Shown: positions 10,710 through 25,700, counted from the stretch's first letter. The stretch: 64,000 nt of DNA from Nematostella vectensis (GCF_932526225.1 NC_064034.1:2838001-2902000); one strand, 5' to 3'. Notes: a model not told the origin generated them from the letters alone. Program-made: numbers and translations.

Positions 10710-13700
10710 TCAGTCTATTATATTGCTCAGCATTACATGCCGGGTATAGTAACAGGTAGAAATACCATCATATTCTTTTCCATAATAGTAGGCACTGTTT
10801 TTAAGAGCATTCTCGTTGTAGCACCTCCACATCTTCCCGTAGTGTGACGCGTGTTTATCAAAAATTGCGTACAGGGGAGATTTGCAATCTTTATTTCCTC
10901 CAAACTCCTCATTGCATTTTGCGTCACGCTTCATCTGAGCTGTAAAGCCTGGCCATAAATAAAAAATAGATTAATGAATTAACGAACGGACGGACGAATG
11001 AATAGAAAAGTAGATAAATAAATGGATAGATATATATTAGAGTAACAACTCATTCCCTCGCGCTGGTCATAAAATAGACTTTGGAAGAGAAAATATTTCT
11101 TGCCTGCTCCTCGGAACTACATATAAATGGGGTGTGACTCACCTGGTATGGTACAAGCGGAATGTTCCCTGAGTTGAATGTTACCGAACCTTGGCGCATT
11201 TCTAATAGCCCTCCAGCTGATGACGCTACCGGACCACGCACCGCACCCCCTACTCATGGATTGGATGATTTCCGGTTCTAGTACGCTTTTCCAGATATCC
11301 ACATGCGATATGCAGCCAGTGAACACTTGAGTGGCATGAAATCCACCACCTGTCAATCAAATGCAAATTAGCAGATCCTTTGCAAGCGGCAGCCACAGAG
11401 AATGTCAAATAGTTTGGCCGTTAGTATAATCGTCCGTTTACGAGATAATTTACAGCAGCGGACCCTCCCCCTCTATATAAGAAACACTTGCCTAAGTTCA
11501 GATAATTCGCTCCAGGGCTATATGTAAAATGTAACTACATTACTAACATGATTCACAATACTCTACGAATTCTCGTCAATAATTTCCAACTGATAAACCG
11601 CATTTTAGCTTCAGTCATTCAAACTATTAACGGATTGCATTTGACGCTTTTTGATTGGTCAGCGGCTTGCAGAGAGGTGGCATGACTGGCAATCATTTCA
11701 GTGCTGGCCAATGAGAACGCTTCAAAGATTTTGAATAACAGAAGCCTAAAGGCGACTTAGCTGTACTTGGAAATTAGCGGCCACAGTACGCAAAATAGAT
11801 GGACACCAAATATTTTGCGCCTCCTTGGTAGGTTACCATAGCTGTCTTGTTCCTGCCCCAGGATCAAAAGGCCCTGGCCAGGGATCTCCTTTCCAAGCTG
11901 GAAAGCGTCCTGGTCTTTTATTTGGTTTCCGTCAACGAAAGCTTTTAATCTACCAGAGGAGCTTTCCCACGAAGCGCCAATTGAGTGCCAGTTACCATCA
12001 CGAAGAAAGGCCACAGCGTCAAAGCTAGAATTGTAAGAGATATGTCGTGTTTGCAATTCTTCTACTGTTATCAATCAGCACTTGGCTCGGGCCTGAGGGT
12101 GACCGATTGAAAGAGATACTAGCCCCCACCCCTCTGGAATTTCCAACCCCCTGGAATAAATAAATACAGTAACTGTTAAGGAAAAAGGGCATTTTAACCC
12201 CTACCCCTCTGGGAATTCCTGGGCGTTTGAACCCCCAACCCCCTCCCCCCGGAATTTTCAATCCCCTCAATGGGGGGGGGGGTATGGATATTTCTGGAAC
12301 TACACATTATTAATAGCGGAGCTCGCGAAGCGCAGCGTGAGCGGAGCCCCCCATACCTAAGAAAAAGTGGTATGGTAACAAATATTGATAACCCATCGAC
12401 TCGAGTTTTCGTGACGCGATGTCCGTCCGTCCCTTAAGGGTGTACTGACAATAGTGTTGCTCAGTAACGACGTTGCTACGCTGGTGGCGTTGAGTGCATA
12501 CAGTCGTTTGACAAAAGGTTGTCATCAACCGGCTTTGCGACTACGCGACAAGCCCGCATGTAAGCATGGGTAAAAACCACTGAAGCGCCTAGTTGCATAT
12601 ATTAGCCACCGCCACCGTCTAAGTTTGAAGTTATGCAGTGGCTAATATATGCAGTTAAGCGCTTAACCGGTTTTTACTCATGCTTACATGCGGGCTTGTC
12701 TCGTAGTCGCAAAGCCGGTTGATGACAACCTTTTGTCAAGCGACTGTATACATAACACGGAATTCGTGATTCACAAGCTTTCCTGAAGTAAAAGAAACAA
12801 AAACTTGCGTTTCAATTTCCAAAAAATTGACTTTAAGTTGATATCACCCATTTCCCATGTTTTGTAAAAACGAAGATTCAGCGGAGATTTATTCAAGCCA
12901 ACCTTTTCAATTTTCACTACCTGCGCGCGCTGCAAACACCGGTTGCAAACGCTCGCGCACGCACTAAAAATCTTATTTTAAAGTAGCGCGCGCTGTATCA
13001 GAATTTTAAAATACTTTTTCAATCATAACATGACGGATATCGTTCCTTTGAAGTGTAAATACCACGAAACACTATTGGAATTTGTTTTTTAACTTCATTT
13101 CAATTTTATCATGTGAGATATCAGTGTGTCTGACCAGGCCGAATGTACACACTTTGTGCGGGCTTTGTTTCACTTCCGGTTCTTCGTTTCCAAAAAAAAG
13201 CTTTTTTGTCGCCAAATTATTCCAAAACTCAACATTTTTTCTGTATTCTTTTTTATTAGAACCTCCTTTATGTAGCGAAGCATGGATTTAGCGTTAATCT
13301 AACAGAAATCAAAATTATATCAAATAATCTGGATTTCAGGACCTTTGAAAAATCATTAAAAAAAAAATTACTCAATTATTTCTAAAACACATGCTTTGCT
13401 TAATGCACCCATCCCTCAAGATTCATAAAACGTATTCAATATTTATTTTCGAGCAAAATTACTTGGAATATTTGCTTTTATCTATAACGTCACATTATGA
13501 CGTCACGTGGTAAAATCATCGTAATAGTCAGCACACTTTTGTTGGTCAACTTGGCAAATATCAGACACTTATGACTTTCTACAAGGCTTTTATGCTTTAT
13601 TCACTTTTCCTTAGCAACAGATGTCAGTACACCCTTAAAAGCATCGTATGACAACCAAACTTGGCAGGTGTTATGTATGTGTCAAGGGAGGTGCAAAAAA

Positions 13701-16700
13701 CATTTATATCCCAAAAACATTCATATCCCGTGAAAGAAACATTGTATAACAACAAGAGACCATGATGTAAGAGAACGAATCCCTCGTATTAGGGTATGTT
13801 CCAATGATGACGTCCGTGAAAGCTATTTTTAGAACAAGCAGTTATTTTTAGATACGCCTCTGATTGGTTAGCGCTCACGTTTCCTAGCAACATGAGTCAA
13901 ACGCGCGATCACATCTTGAGTGATGTGAACCGACAAAGGATGTTATGGAAATCTTTTTGACCGAAAACCATCCTTTTTTACAAACGCTGTGAAAATGATT
14001 TTCCATAGAGTACGCTGGATCCACTCAACCGTTTTTCGGACATTGAAATGCATAGAGTTTGTGATTTTAGGCTCGGGTAAAAGTTTTCACGGCTGATTCG
14101 CAAATTATAAGAAAAACAACAATCAATCATAAATCTGTGTTTGCAACACACAATTCTCTTCCAATTCCTTTTAATGAAAAAGATACATCCAGAACTTAAT
14201 ACCATTATATTCACACCGATATTGTGGTCATTGAGACAGATAAGTATTTCACAAATAAAAGATTTCAAGTCTCCATAATGAAGTAAATCTTATTCCGGTG
14301 ACAAGGGTTTCTTGGGTGACATGACTTCTGAACATTTGCGTGAAGAATTGAAGTTCATTCATCTAAAAATATTGTAAATCAAAGAAAAATAAAGGCCTTC
14401 TTGTATTTAAATACATAACATAGACTGAGAATGCCTAAGTTTTTCATCTCACCGTATTGAAGAGAAAAAAAAAAAATTTTAGGAGTCAGCCTGATGCATC
14501 TTGAATGAACTCCAAATTCGCCGTCTCCCCGACGTCTTCCAGTTCAATTATTTATATAACATTTAGATAACTTAACAGATACCAGGACACCACCCTACAA
14601 GTAGCATTGTAATCATGAGCTATGAGAAGCAGCTAAAAGGATAAAAACAGGTAGCGAACGAAGTCAAGAAGTGCAGAGGGAAAAAAATTGTGAAAAACTA
14701 TAGCTCGCGAGGTGCCCATAACCAAATATGGCGCGATGAACCATATATGGATGCTATGATTGACAAGCTCGCGCAATCTAAAAATAGCTTTCATGGACGG
14801 CATCATGGGCCACGGGGATTCGTTCTCTTGATAACAACCAAACTTGGTAGGTGTCATGTATGTGTCAAGGGCGGTGCCAAGATATGGTCATGTGATGCGT
14901 GACGTCATCGACTATCCCGATGTCATATCGATATTCATATCTCCTAAACGAAACATCATATGACAAGCAAACTTGGTATGTGTCATGTAGGTGTCAAGGG
15001 GGGTGCACCAATATAGTAACGTGTTGTGTGACGTCATCAATGACCTAACTTGAAGCAAAACTATTCCGATTTCATTGAAGATAAAAAGATCCATATCCCA
15101 TGAACAAAACATCATATAACAACCAATCTAGGTATGTGTCATGAAGGTGTCATGTGGGCTGCACCAATAAATCCAATTTATTGCGACGTCATCAATGAGA
15201 AGCAGAAATATGCTGACGTTATCAAAATAAAAAATATATATTTTATTAAAAACACCGTGTGACAACAAAACTCGGTAAGTGTAATGTATGTTTCAAGAGG
15301 GGTTCAATGGCCACGTGACGTCATCAATGACGTCAATAAATTAAAGCTACCCTGACGCCGAAACATCGTATGAAAACTAAACTTGTTATGTGTCATGTAA
15401 ATGTGGCGGGGGAAGGGGGTATAACAAGTCGGTCGCGTGATCTGTGAAATCGCTGACGTCGTCAAAAACAAAAATATAATAATACTTAATATTTCTTAAA
15501 TTATTAAGCAATAATAAGCAAAGATTTGGTGGTTTGGAGCTCCGGCAATGCCTAAAACAATAGGTAAGATTTACTCGCTTGTCATCACTAGATTAAAAAC
15601 GGATAGTCAATACTCACTTGTAATCCTTCCCCATAAGACTAAACTTCAAGATTGATGAGCTCCTTTCGTGTATCAATAACAGGGAGTTCGGCTCTGTGTC
15701 GGTTGCATACGACATTAGGGCGAGCTGATCCACTGTGCTCTCGGTTTTAACCCATAGAAAAATTGTAAGTGCTAGGATTTTACTGTCGTTAGTGGTAAAC
15801 TTCACGTAGTCTAAAATGGATGCTGGACCGATGAAATCGAGCTCGAAGTCGTTATCCCTGGCTGTGTAATCAAACAGGAATTAAACAAGAACTAAAAATA
15901 CTCATATCAGCAAAGTAACGGCAACCAAAACCGGGGGGAGTGGCAACCAAAACGTAGGCGTCATTTTGTGGCATCATATTGGTGCATGTCCTTGACATGA
16001 CATTTAAATAAGATTTAAATCAAAGCTAATATTAGTTATTGTACTTATGGGCGCCGTGATTATATTTATGGTTACTACTATCTATTACACGTGTCATTAC
16101 TAAGCCTCGCGCGCTCCCCTGCCTTAAAAAGCCTGCGAGGGAGGTCATTACTTGACTTGGTTTTTATTTTATTTATGAGCGACTCACAAAAGGATTTTGA
16201 CGTCTACTCAAAAGGATTTTGGTGGAAAACCGAAAGATTCACCTACCATTCATGGCTATCTCAGGCTTCTCCCAAACCTTTACTTGCCCCGTAGCAGCTT
16301 CTCTCATATTTGGCCACGCAATTACGTCACCAACCACTCTCAGCCCCAGGCCCCAGGGACATCCAATCGATGATCTCACCGGGAAGGACTCGATTCCAAA
16401 GGTTAAACCTTGTAAGATCACCTCTGAATTCATGGGTTTGGATAGTTTTTCCATCGCTATCGAGTCTTTTTCCAATCGCGAGTTCCCCGCCTCCTGGAAT
16501 ATCGGTGCCTTGACTTAAAGTCCGTGTGCCTGTAAGAACGCCATTGATATAGGCTTGTGTGGAGCCATCAGAACTTCTCCACGTCAAGCAAAGATGGCAC
16601 CAAACGTTATCACCGAGATACAACGAGTCCACCGTGTTTTTACTAGGGTAAAATGAAAAGGATCATTTTCAAGGGTCTTTCAACGTGTCTAGAAAATATC

Positions 16701-19700
16701 AAATTAAAAGTTACAGCACATTATCAAAAAAACGTTGAAAAATGTCTACCCAATATTTGCTCTATTGTTTCATTGTGTTACATCATCGAAGATTTATTTT
16801 ATTTATTCCTTGTATCTTTATTCCCACCTCCCCCCCCCCCCCCCCCCCCATGACTACCAATAAGTTCCTCCTATTATACTCACTATCTATTTATATTTAT
16901 ATTGATTCGTGCATTTGACCCTGTGTAGATTGAAAAAGCATCATTGAGGGCGCTGGTTGTATAAAGAATTAGGGCGACAGAAAGTCTGGATGTGCGATAC
17001 CACATGCACAAAGTGAACTTGTTCAAGGCTGGGAGACTTGGGAGACGGGCGATTCCCGAAAGTTCCAGCTTGAAGTCCGTTGCTGCTATACCTGGTGAAC
17101 AGGCAGTACACAACATTAACAACCTGGTATATATGGACAAATAAATTTGTTAGCGTTTGCATACCATCTAGCGGAGCGAATAAAGCGGTGGCTTTATAGT
17201 TATATGTGATTTTTTTGTACGATAAAGATGGTGATGATACGTATGATGATGATGATTATGATTATGATGCAAAATACATGATGACTTACCCGATTCACAT
17301 AGCATTGGTTGAACTTTTATCAAGCCGCCATATTTGGCTCGGTTCTTAAACTCTTTCCAATCAACAAGGCTGCCAAGATTCTCTGCGCATCGCGACGCAA
17401 TTTTTTTTTACCGTTTCGTCTGTGAGAGATTCGTTCCACATGGTAAACTGGCTCAGAGCTCCTACAAAAGCCACGCTCGGGTCAGCGGACCCACTGAGAA
17501 CGCGCCCTTCCTGGCCAAGAACTAACTTTCCTGTCGACGGGAAAGTGTATCCGGGCATCAGCTTGCTGCCTTGGCCCCTGCGCGCGCCGTCCACGTGGAA
17601 TGACCAACGCCCCTCGTGTGATCCCCACGTGATGCAAACGTGATGCCAGCGACCGTCACTAAGGTCCAACGTCTGAATTTTACTGCATTTGGAAAACATG
17701 TAATGGCGATTACTAATTGGTTAAGTTTAAGTTTTCAAATGTATCTATTTTTGTCTCTCACCACATCTGGCCCAGTGTATTAGCGTATGGGGCCTCTCAC
17801 CACAGGTGGCCCAATGAACGTGTTAGCGCGGCAGCGTATGGGGCCTCTCACCACAGGTGGCCCAATGAACGTGTTAGCGCGGCAGCGTATGGGGCCTCTC
17901 ACCACAGGTGGCCCAATGAACGTGTTAGCGCGGCAGCGTATGGGGCCTCTCACCACAGGTGGCCCAATGAACGTGTTAGCGCGGCAGCGTATGGGGCCTC
18001 ACACCGCAGGTGGCACAGTGTACGTGTTAGCACGTCAGCGTAATGGGGCCTCTCAAGTAGTATAGTAGTTGGCGGTTCTGGCGCATTTAAATTAAATGCG
18101 CTAGAACCAAGCCAACTACTATACCACTTGCCCTCCGCTGAGTTCCTGAGTTTGACCACCCACTAACCCACTGTGTGGAAACTGCCGATGGAATTCATTT
18201 TATGGAAACTATACATTTTTTATTTTATGGAGACTATATGTTATTTTTTATTTTATGTAAACTATATTATTTTATAATTTGATGGTGATAACACGGTTAC
18301 AACTGTTGCGTGACATTCTTGGAATTTTAATTCTTAGGGCGAATCAGGGGATTCCCCCCGGGCAGGTCTAGGTATGTATATTGTATTCAGGTATAGGGGA
18401 TTCCCCGCGGGCGAGTATAGACGTGTCTTCAAGTTGTCTACCGTATGTATATGTTGCTAAAGTTCTACGGTTTGGGGAACGTTGCTAGTATAGACAACGT
18501 TCACATATCGAAGGTGATAGTGTGGATAGAGCAGTCGTACTTTTGGAGAAAGGTTCTAAAGCATGCCGGTGAGGACATGCGTCAAGAGTACAGTGATACA
18601 GTCGCCCGAAATGGTGGTGTGGAGCCGAGAGACGTGGTTGTGCGGTTGAGTAAGTAAGCTGGTTTTAGGTAGTTTACGGTTTCAGCTTGTAGCTTCCTAG
18701 TTGATGCATCTTGCTTCGTATAGTTCTCATCGTGTGACGCATCTGTTTGTCCCCCTTGAGGGTGCCCCTATATACACATATACACCATAATACCACAACA
18801 TATGCGCTGCCTCTACTCCTTTACCACAGACGACTCATACATGGCACGCTCTGATATGACTTTACCTATAATATCGACATACCACTTTACCACCCAATAT
18901 GCCGTCCTGGCCTAACAGAGCTCTTCCTCGAATTGTTCCCGTCCGTTGTCCCAGTCCCCCCAGTCACGCCAATCTCCACTCCTAAGAGCTGCCTCTCTGG
19001 AGATGACGTTTTCCTTGAGAGCGTCTAGCGACTTATAAGCTCGCTCCCTCTCTACCCCAAGCTTGTGCTTAGATGAGTACAGTATATCGATTGGACTTTT
19101 AAGACCCTCACTAGATAGGTACCCGTAGTTGGCCCCGTCCCAACACGCGATAGTCTCGATCGCCCCACTAATGCGACCATCAACGTCGAGCGCCTCTGGT
19201 CTCACCCCCATGCTACCAGCGACCTCTGTTGGATACCTCACCAACACACTGATTTGCTCCCTTCCCAAACCAAGAACCTCGGCGTCACGGACAATCTCAC
19301 CGAGCCCCCTTAGCACACCTGCCTCCCAGTCTGTCCCATCTACGCACTCTAGGATATCAGCAATCTCATCCCTATACCACTCATATCCCCCTCGCCAACC
19401 CCGATCGCATTTATTGAAGAACACACCCATAGGAGTCAACACACCTCTAGATACTCAACACCCCTTCTGCTAAACGCCTTGATAACATCATCGCTGGGTT
19501 GTGCCCCTACATAACCTCTCACATCCGCGTGTGTACAGTGTCGTAACAGGACCTTCCGACGTCCATATACACATGGGTTATATTATTATATCACTACTGC
19601 ATGCGTTTATGGTTTCTATATCCCTATGCGATAACCATCCTCATCGTCGCTCAAGGTGTCGTCATCGCTCTTCCCGTCTTCCCATGAGGCTGTAGCGCGA

Positions 19701-22700
19701 ATCACCTCCTTGAAAACCTCAGTTAGACCCATGTACGAGGATTGTCCAACACTGTCTCACATTGGCCATTTCGAAATGGCCATTTGTCAAGCACTGGCAA
19801 ATGGCCAAATGGTAATATAACACTGTAGCATAGGACTTAAGGGGAAGGGTTGTCCTATAGACCCATACTTAGCATATTAGGAGCTTTTCAGAATTACAAG
19901 TACCAGGTATAGCAGACACATAGCACTGGAAGTACCATGGCCATGGCTAGGGCTATGTGGCAAATGGTGGATATGGTGGATATGGTGAAAAGTAAGGGGG
20001 AGGGGTGGTCCACCATACCTAAAGCAGACACATAGTACTGCAAGTACCATGGCCATGGCATAGGGCTATGTGGCAAATGGTGGATATGGTGAAAAGTAAG
20101 GGGGAGGGGTGGTTCACCGTACATAGCAGATATTCAACACTGCAAGTACCATGGCCATGGCATAGGGCTATGTGGCAAATGGTGGATATGGTGGAAATGG
20201 TGGTTATGGTGAAAAGTAAGGGGGAGGGGTGGTTCACCGTACATAGCAGATATTCAACACTGCAAGTTCCATGGCCATGGCATAGGGCTATGTGGCAAAT
20301 GGTGGATATGGTGGAAATGGTGGATATGGTGAAAAGTAAGGGGGAGGGGTAGTTCACCATACCTATAGCAGACAGTCAACACTGCAAGTTCCATGGCCAT
20401 GGCATAGGGCTATGTGGCAAATGGTGGAGGACGAGTACAAACATGCTAGAACCGTGTGGAAGAAGTTTAAGCTTAAGACTATGGGCGACTACCACGACCT
20501 ATACCTTGAGTCTGACATACTATCGCTGGCCTATGTGTTCGAAAACTTTAGGAAGACATGCCTAGAGTACTATAAGCTAGACCCATGCCACTACTTCACA
20601 TCCCCCGGTCTATCATGGGATGCGATGCTGAAGATGACAGATATCAAACTCGAGCTTATGACAGACATCGACATGTTCCAATTCACCGAAAAGGGCATGC
20701 GAGGTGGCATCTCTTACATAGCCAACAGGTACGGCGAGGACAACAATGAGTACATGGAATCATACGACGAGACGGCGCCCTCAAAGTATGCCATGTACTT
20801 AGACGCAAACAATCTATACGGTTGGGCCATGAGCCAGTACCTACCAACTGGTGGATTTAAGTGGATGACAAAAAAGAGGATGAACGAAACAAACCTCGCT
20901 AAATACGGTGACTGATACTAGAGGGACTGATACTAGAAGTTGACCTAGAGTACCTTAAACACCTGCATGACCTACATAACGACTACCCTTTAGCCGCAGA
21001 GAGGGTTAACGTATCAAAAGACATGCTCTCGGAGTACTGCAACACAATATCCACCAAGTATGGTATACCAACAGGTCTGGTCCCTAAACTAATCCCCACC
21101 CTAAAGAATAAAGAGAAGTACGTGCTACATTATAGAAACCTAGAACTATACACAGACCTAGGCCTGAAGGTGACTAAAGTCCACAGAGTACTAGAATTTA
21201 ACCAATCACCATGGCTCAGACAGTATATAGACTTCAACACTGAAAAGCGGAAGAACGCCAAAAACTCATTCGATAAGGACTTCTTCAAGCTAATGAATAC
21301 TAGCGTATTTGGCAAGACTATGGAGGACCTACGAAAAAGAGTAGACGTCCGACTAGTCACCGACGAGAAGAGGCTACTCAAACTGGTAAGCAAGCCATCC
21401 TATGTGAGCAGTAAGATATTCAATAAGGATTTAGTAGCAGTACACAAAATCAAATAGACGCTCCCTAAACAGACCCGCATACATCGGCATGTGCATCCTA
21501 GACCTCAGCAAGGTATTGATGTACGACTTCCATTACAACTACATCAAAGAGAAGTACGGAGACAAGGCACGGCTACTATTCACTGACACAGACAGTCTGA
21601 CATACGAGACATACAGAAGACGCATACCAAGACTTTTGGAACAACAGAGACAGATTCTACAACAGCGACTACCCGAGAGACTCGCCATACTTCGACGAGT
21701 CAAACAAGAAGGTAATCGGCAAGTTCAAGGACGAGGCCGCTGGAGCTCCCATCTGCGAATCCGTCGGACTACGATCAAAGATGTTACATGAAAGACGGCC
21801 ACACAGGAGGAAAGACAGCAAAGGGAATCAAAAAGAATGTAATCAAGAGTAACATAAAACACGAAGACTACAAGAGCACACTAATGGACAACAGGCAGGT
21901 GCACCACAAGATGAAAACGATAAGAAGCCAAAACCACCAACTAGGTAGTTACGAAATAAACAAGGTATCACTCAGCTGTTTCGACGATAAAAGGTACATA
22001 TTAAAAGACGGAATCAAAAGCTTAGCCTACGGGCACTATAGGATCAGACAATGACCCCGATCACCCATTTGACATACGAACCCTATTCGAAGCACATACT
22101 TACCCGCGGAGAATCCCCTGATTCCTTCTTAGGAATTAAAATATTATTGCGTTGCCATGTCTCTAAGCAAATCTAGAACACTCCACTTTGTCAGCGGGAA
22201 AGTCCCCAAATACAATAGACATGTTTATATTTACCCGCGGGGGTTCCCCTTACTCGCTCCTAAGAATTAAAATTCCAAGAATGTCACGCAACAGCTGTAA
22301 CCTGTATAGTTGTGTGTGGCTGTATAGTTTCCATAAACTGAATTCCATCAGCAGTTTCCACACAGTGGGTTAGTGGGTGGTCGAACTCTGGAACTCAGCG
22401 GCGGGCAAGTGGTATAGTAGTTGGCTTGGTTCTAGCGCATTTAATTTAAATGCGCCAGAACCGCCAACTATACTATACTATTCTCTCATCATAGGTGGCC
22501 CAGTGTACGTGTTACCGCGGCAGAGTATGGGGCTTCTCACCACAGGTGGCCCAATGTACGTGCTAGCGCGGCAGCGTATGGGGCCTCTAACCACAGGTGG
22601 CCCAATGTAAGTGTTAGCGCGGCAGCGTATGGGGCCTCTCACCACAGATGGCCCAGTGTACGGGTTAGCCCAGTGTGTTAGCATGTCAGTGTATTGGGCC

Positions 22701-25700
22701 TCTCATGAGTGTGTGTGGCCTAATGTGTTAGCGCGTCAGCGTATGGAGCCTCTCACCACAGGTGGCCCAGTGTGCTAGCGCGTGAGTTTATTGGGCCTCT
22801 CACCACAGGTGGCCCAGTGTGCTAGCGCGTGAGTGTATGGGCCTCTCACCACAGGTGGCCCAGTGTGCTAGCGCGTGAGTGTATGGGCCTCTTACCACAG
22901 GTGGTCCAGGGTGTTAGCGCGTGAGTTTATTGGGCCTCTCACCACAGGTGGCCCAGTGTGCTAGCGCGTGAGTGTATGGGCCTCTTACCACAGGTGGCCC
23001 AGTGTGCTAGCGCGTGAGTTTATTGGGCCTCTCATCACAGGTGGCCTAGTGTGCTAGCGCGTGAGTGTATGGGCCTCTCACCACAGGTGGCCCAGTGTGC
23101 TAGCGCGTGAGTTTATTGGGCCTCTCACCACAGGTGGTCCAGGGTGTTAGCGCGTGAGTGTATGGGGCCTCTCAGCACAGTTTTATCAATCACGTCCATT
23201 ATACTACCTACTTTACTCCTATCCGCGTATCTAGGTTGTTACATAGTATTCACCCTTTTTCTCCATTAATATTCACGTGACAAACGCCCTTGTCACAGCT
23301 GAACATCAAGACGTCAGCCTGCTTTGAGTAGGAGAAGATGGTCTGCGGTCGCTTTGTGGTGGTGTTTAACCAAAAGCACGCAGAAAAGTTGGAAAAGCTT
23401 ACATCAATAGTGGTGTAGCTTGATGTCTCGTTCTCTCCAAACTCAATATCAAAAAGGGAAGCATCAGCTACACGAGAAGAATAAAAGAATAGAGGTGAAA
23501 ATGATGTCCATGATAAATGATATTGATTCTTTCTCATATAAGAAGACAAAGCTCAGGTACCGTGAATTTATGTTGACGTGTGTGTGATGCGATGCGACGC
23601 GTGACGTGCGGTGATGTGACGTGACGTTTGATGATGTGATGCGACGTCATGCGTGATGTGATGTGATGAAATGCGACGTCATGCCTGATGTGATGTGATG
23701 CGACGCGATTTCATGCGTGACGTGTGAAGTGATGCGATGTGACGTTAGGTGATGTGACGTGACGTTTGGTGATGTGATGTGATGTGATGTCATGCGTGAT
23801 GTGATGTGATGCGACCCGACGCGACGTCATGCGTGACGTGTGCTGCTGTGATGTGATGCGACGTGAAGCGGGTGATATGACGTGCTGTGACGTGCTGTGA
23901 CGTGATGTGATGCGATGTGATGCGACGCGTGAAGTGTTTTGATGTGACGTAACGTTTGGTGATATGATAGGACGTGACGTGTGCTGATGTGGCGTGACGT
24001 GACGTGTGCTGATGTGGCGTGACGTGATGTGATGCGATGTGATGTCACCTTTCCACTGTTGACATTGTTGCCCCTCGTTATCTGGTTGGCAGAGACACTG
24101 GTACTCGTCTTCGTCATGGCAAGATCTAACGCAGGCCCCCCCATGGAGACATGGGGAGGATGCGCACGCATCTGGTATCTGAAAGAAAGAGATCTTCGCA
24201 TATCATCAAGTTCAAATCGCCATTAGGCGTTCCCGTACCTTTTAAAGGACGGCAAAAATACCATAATCAAGACGATGCCATAAAGAGGAAGCGTCAAAAT
24301 ATTTTAGGCCACCTTGACTGCTTTGTGAGGTAACCGATTGAAAACCAAGAGGATTCGAGAGCGTATTACTTATTTTGTCACAAGCTCACTTAGCCAGTCA
24401 GCAAGACAAAACAATTCTCAGAGCAAGACGAAGCCATCCTATTTACAGAGTTCGTGTCTTTCGCGCTGTGATAAAAATTCGCATGCTAATTAGCTCCCTT
24501 TATAAAAAGATGTGTACCATAAATGATCTAATAAACGCCCCCTATCTAAAGAACGCCTCCTATACATTGAGCGCCCACCCTAAGCTTACAAGTTTGTTTT
24601 GAACGCCTTTCTCCCATTGCCTTCTTGCTTAATCTTTAAGCGAGTAACGTCTTGCTCAATTTCACGCAGGCTATAATTGGACGTGATTCTGACCGTAATT
24701 AAAACCCCACCACACTTTGGTCTGTTATATTGTTAGTTTATAATGAACACCCCTCACTAATAAATGCCTCCTATCTAATGAACGCCCCCTCGGACCAGCG
24801 AAATTTAAATAACGCCCCCGGCGTTTATTAGATCATTCTACGGTATTGGTGGCCACACCGTCGCGCACTGTAAAAGAAGCTGACAAAATATTTTTGCCAT
24901 CGACGGATAAATCTTGCACACAGATACATTATAAAATGTGCTCTTACGCTTGTAGATGGTCCGTAATAAGTGAATCCCGTTCGTTCTTGAAGCGGTGCGC
25001 TTGCGTCTGCTGATTGGCTGTTTAACTCGCATCGGTGTTTACTACCACCTTCTGATTGGTAGTTGAATGACTGGCATTTTCTATTACCGATGCACAATAA
25101 TGCACAATCAGCGTTCAAGTTAACTGAATGAGCGGAGACCACATGACCGGCAAGGGATTTTCCTGCGTGAAAAATAGTAAAATCACAATCGCGATTATAT
25201 TACCTATAATGATTTTTAGAATGTTAAAATGGTGCTCCCATGCTTCGCAACTATGATACTTCATGTCATTGGTCTATGGGATACTGGAACGAGCGAATCT
25301 TAAACGTTCCACAAGGGTGCAGCCCCTGGACTAACATAACCAACCCATACCCCCAATATCATATCCTCACATTTCAGCCAGCTCACCGCCCCAGGAAAAT
25401 AGTAGTACAGGAGATAATACGAAAATGGACTGTCATCGAAGACGCAAGGAGCATTCCATTCTTTTCTAAAACTAAAGTACAGAACAGCTGGTAGAATTGG
25501 CTTTTCAAAGAGCAGTGCTTGTAATGCCAGTTCGCTGAAGTATTAGCAGTAAAATAAGGGAGAGGGGAGCGAAGCCAGAAAAGAAGGGAACAATACCTCA
25601 AAGTTTCTGAACAAAGGAGACCGAAGTCCTCCGCTAAAACAATACATACAAATTTACCTTTAATAACGATATCAAAATTCGCATTTTGCTTCTTTTCAAA

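Larger units (their letters stand above)
18056..22483. mobile_element. Polinton/Maverick-like DNA transposon, 4.4 kb deletion derivative
   Basis: The element is bounded by long terminal inverted repeats (18056-about 18350 and about 22235-22483) and flanked by a 6-bp direct repeat CTCTCA (18050-18055 and 22484-22489), the target-duplication length known for Polintons. It holds a broken protein-primed type B DNA polymerase (20430-22054), two unrecognised ORFs and an internal minisatellite. Full Polintons are about 15-20 kb and carry integrase, protease, ATPase and capsid genes; none is seen here. Each end carries a 63-bp near-palindrome (18061-18123 and 22412-22474) able to form a hairpin. It sits in intron 4 of the PAN-EGF-LamG gene. 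Confidence 0.85.

Noticed and set aside
12025-12074. Longer 5' extension of LamG exon 9 (acceptor near 12061)
   Set aside because: It would break phase with exon 8; the acceptor TTCTAG at 12025-12030 restores phase and matches the domain border.
17717-18065. Plus-strand ORFs of 108 and 92 codons
   Set aside because: They are translations of the 51-bp minisatellite.
23827-24201. His/Ser/Thr-rich minus-strand ORF
   Set aside because: It overlaps the EGF exon in the wrong frame and continues through a GTGATG low-complexity tract.
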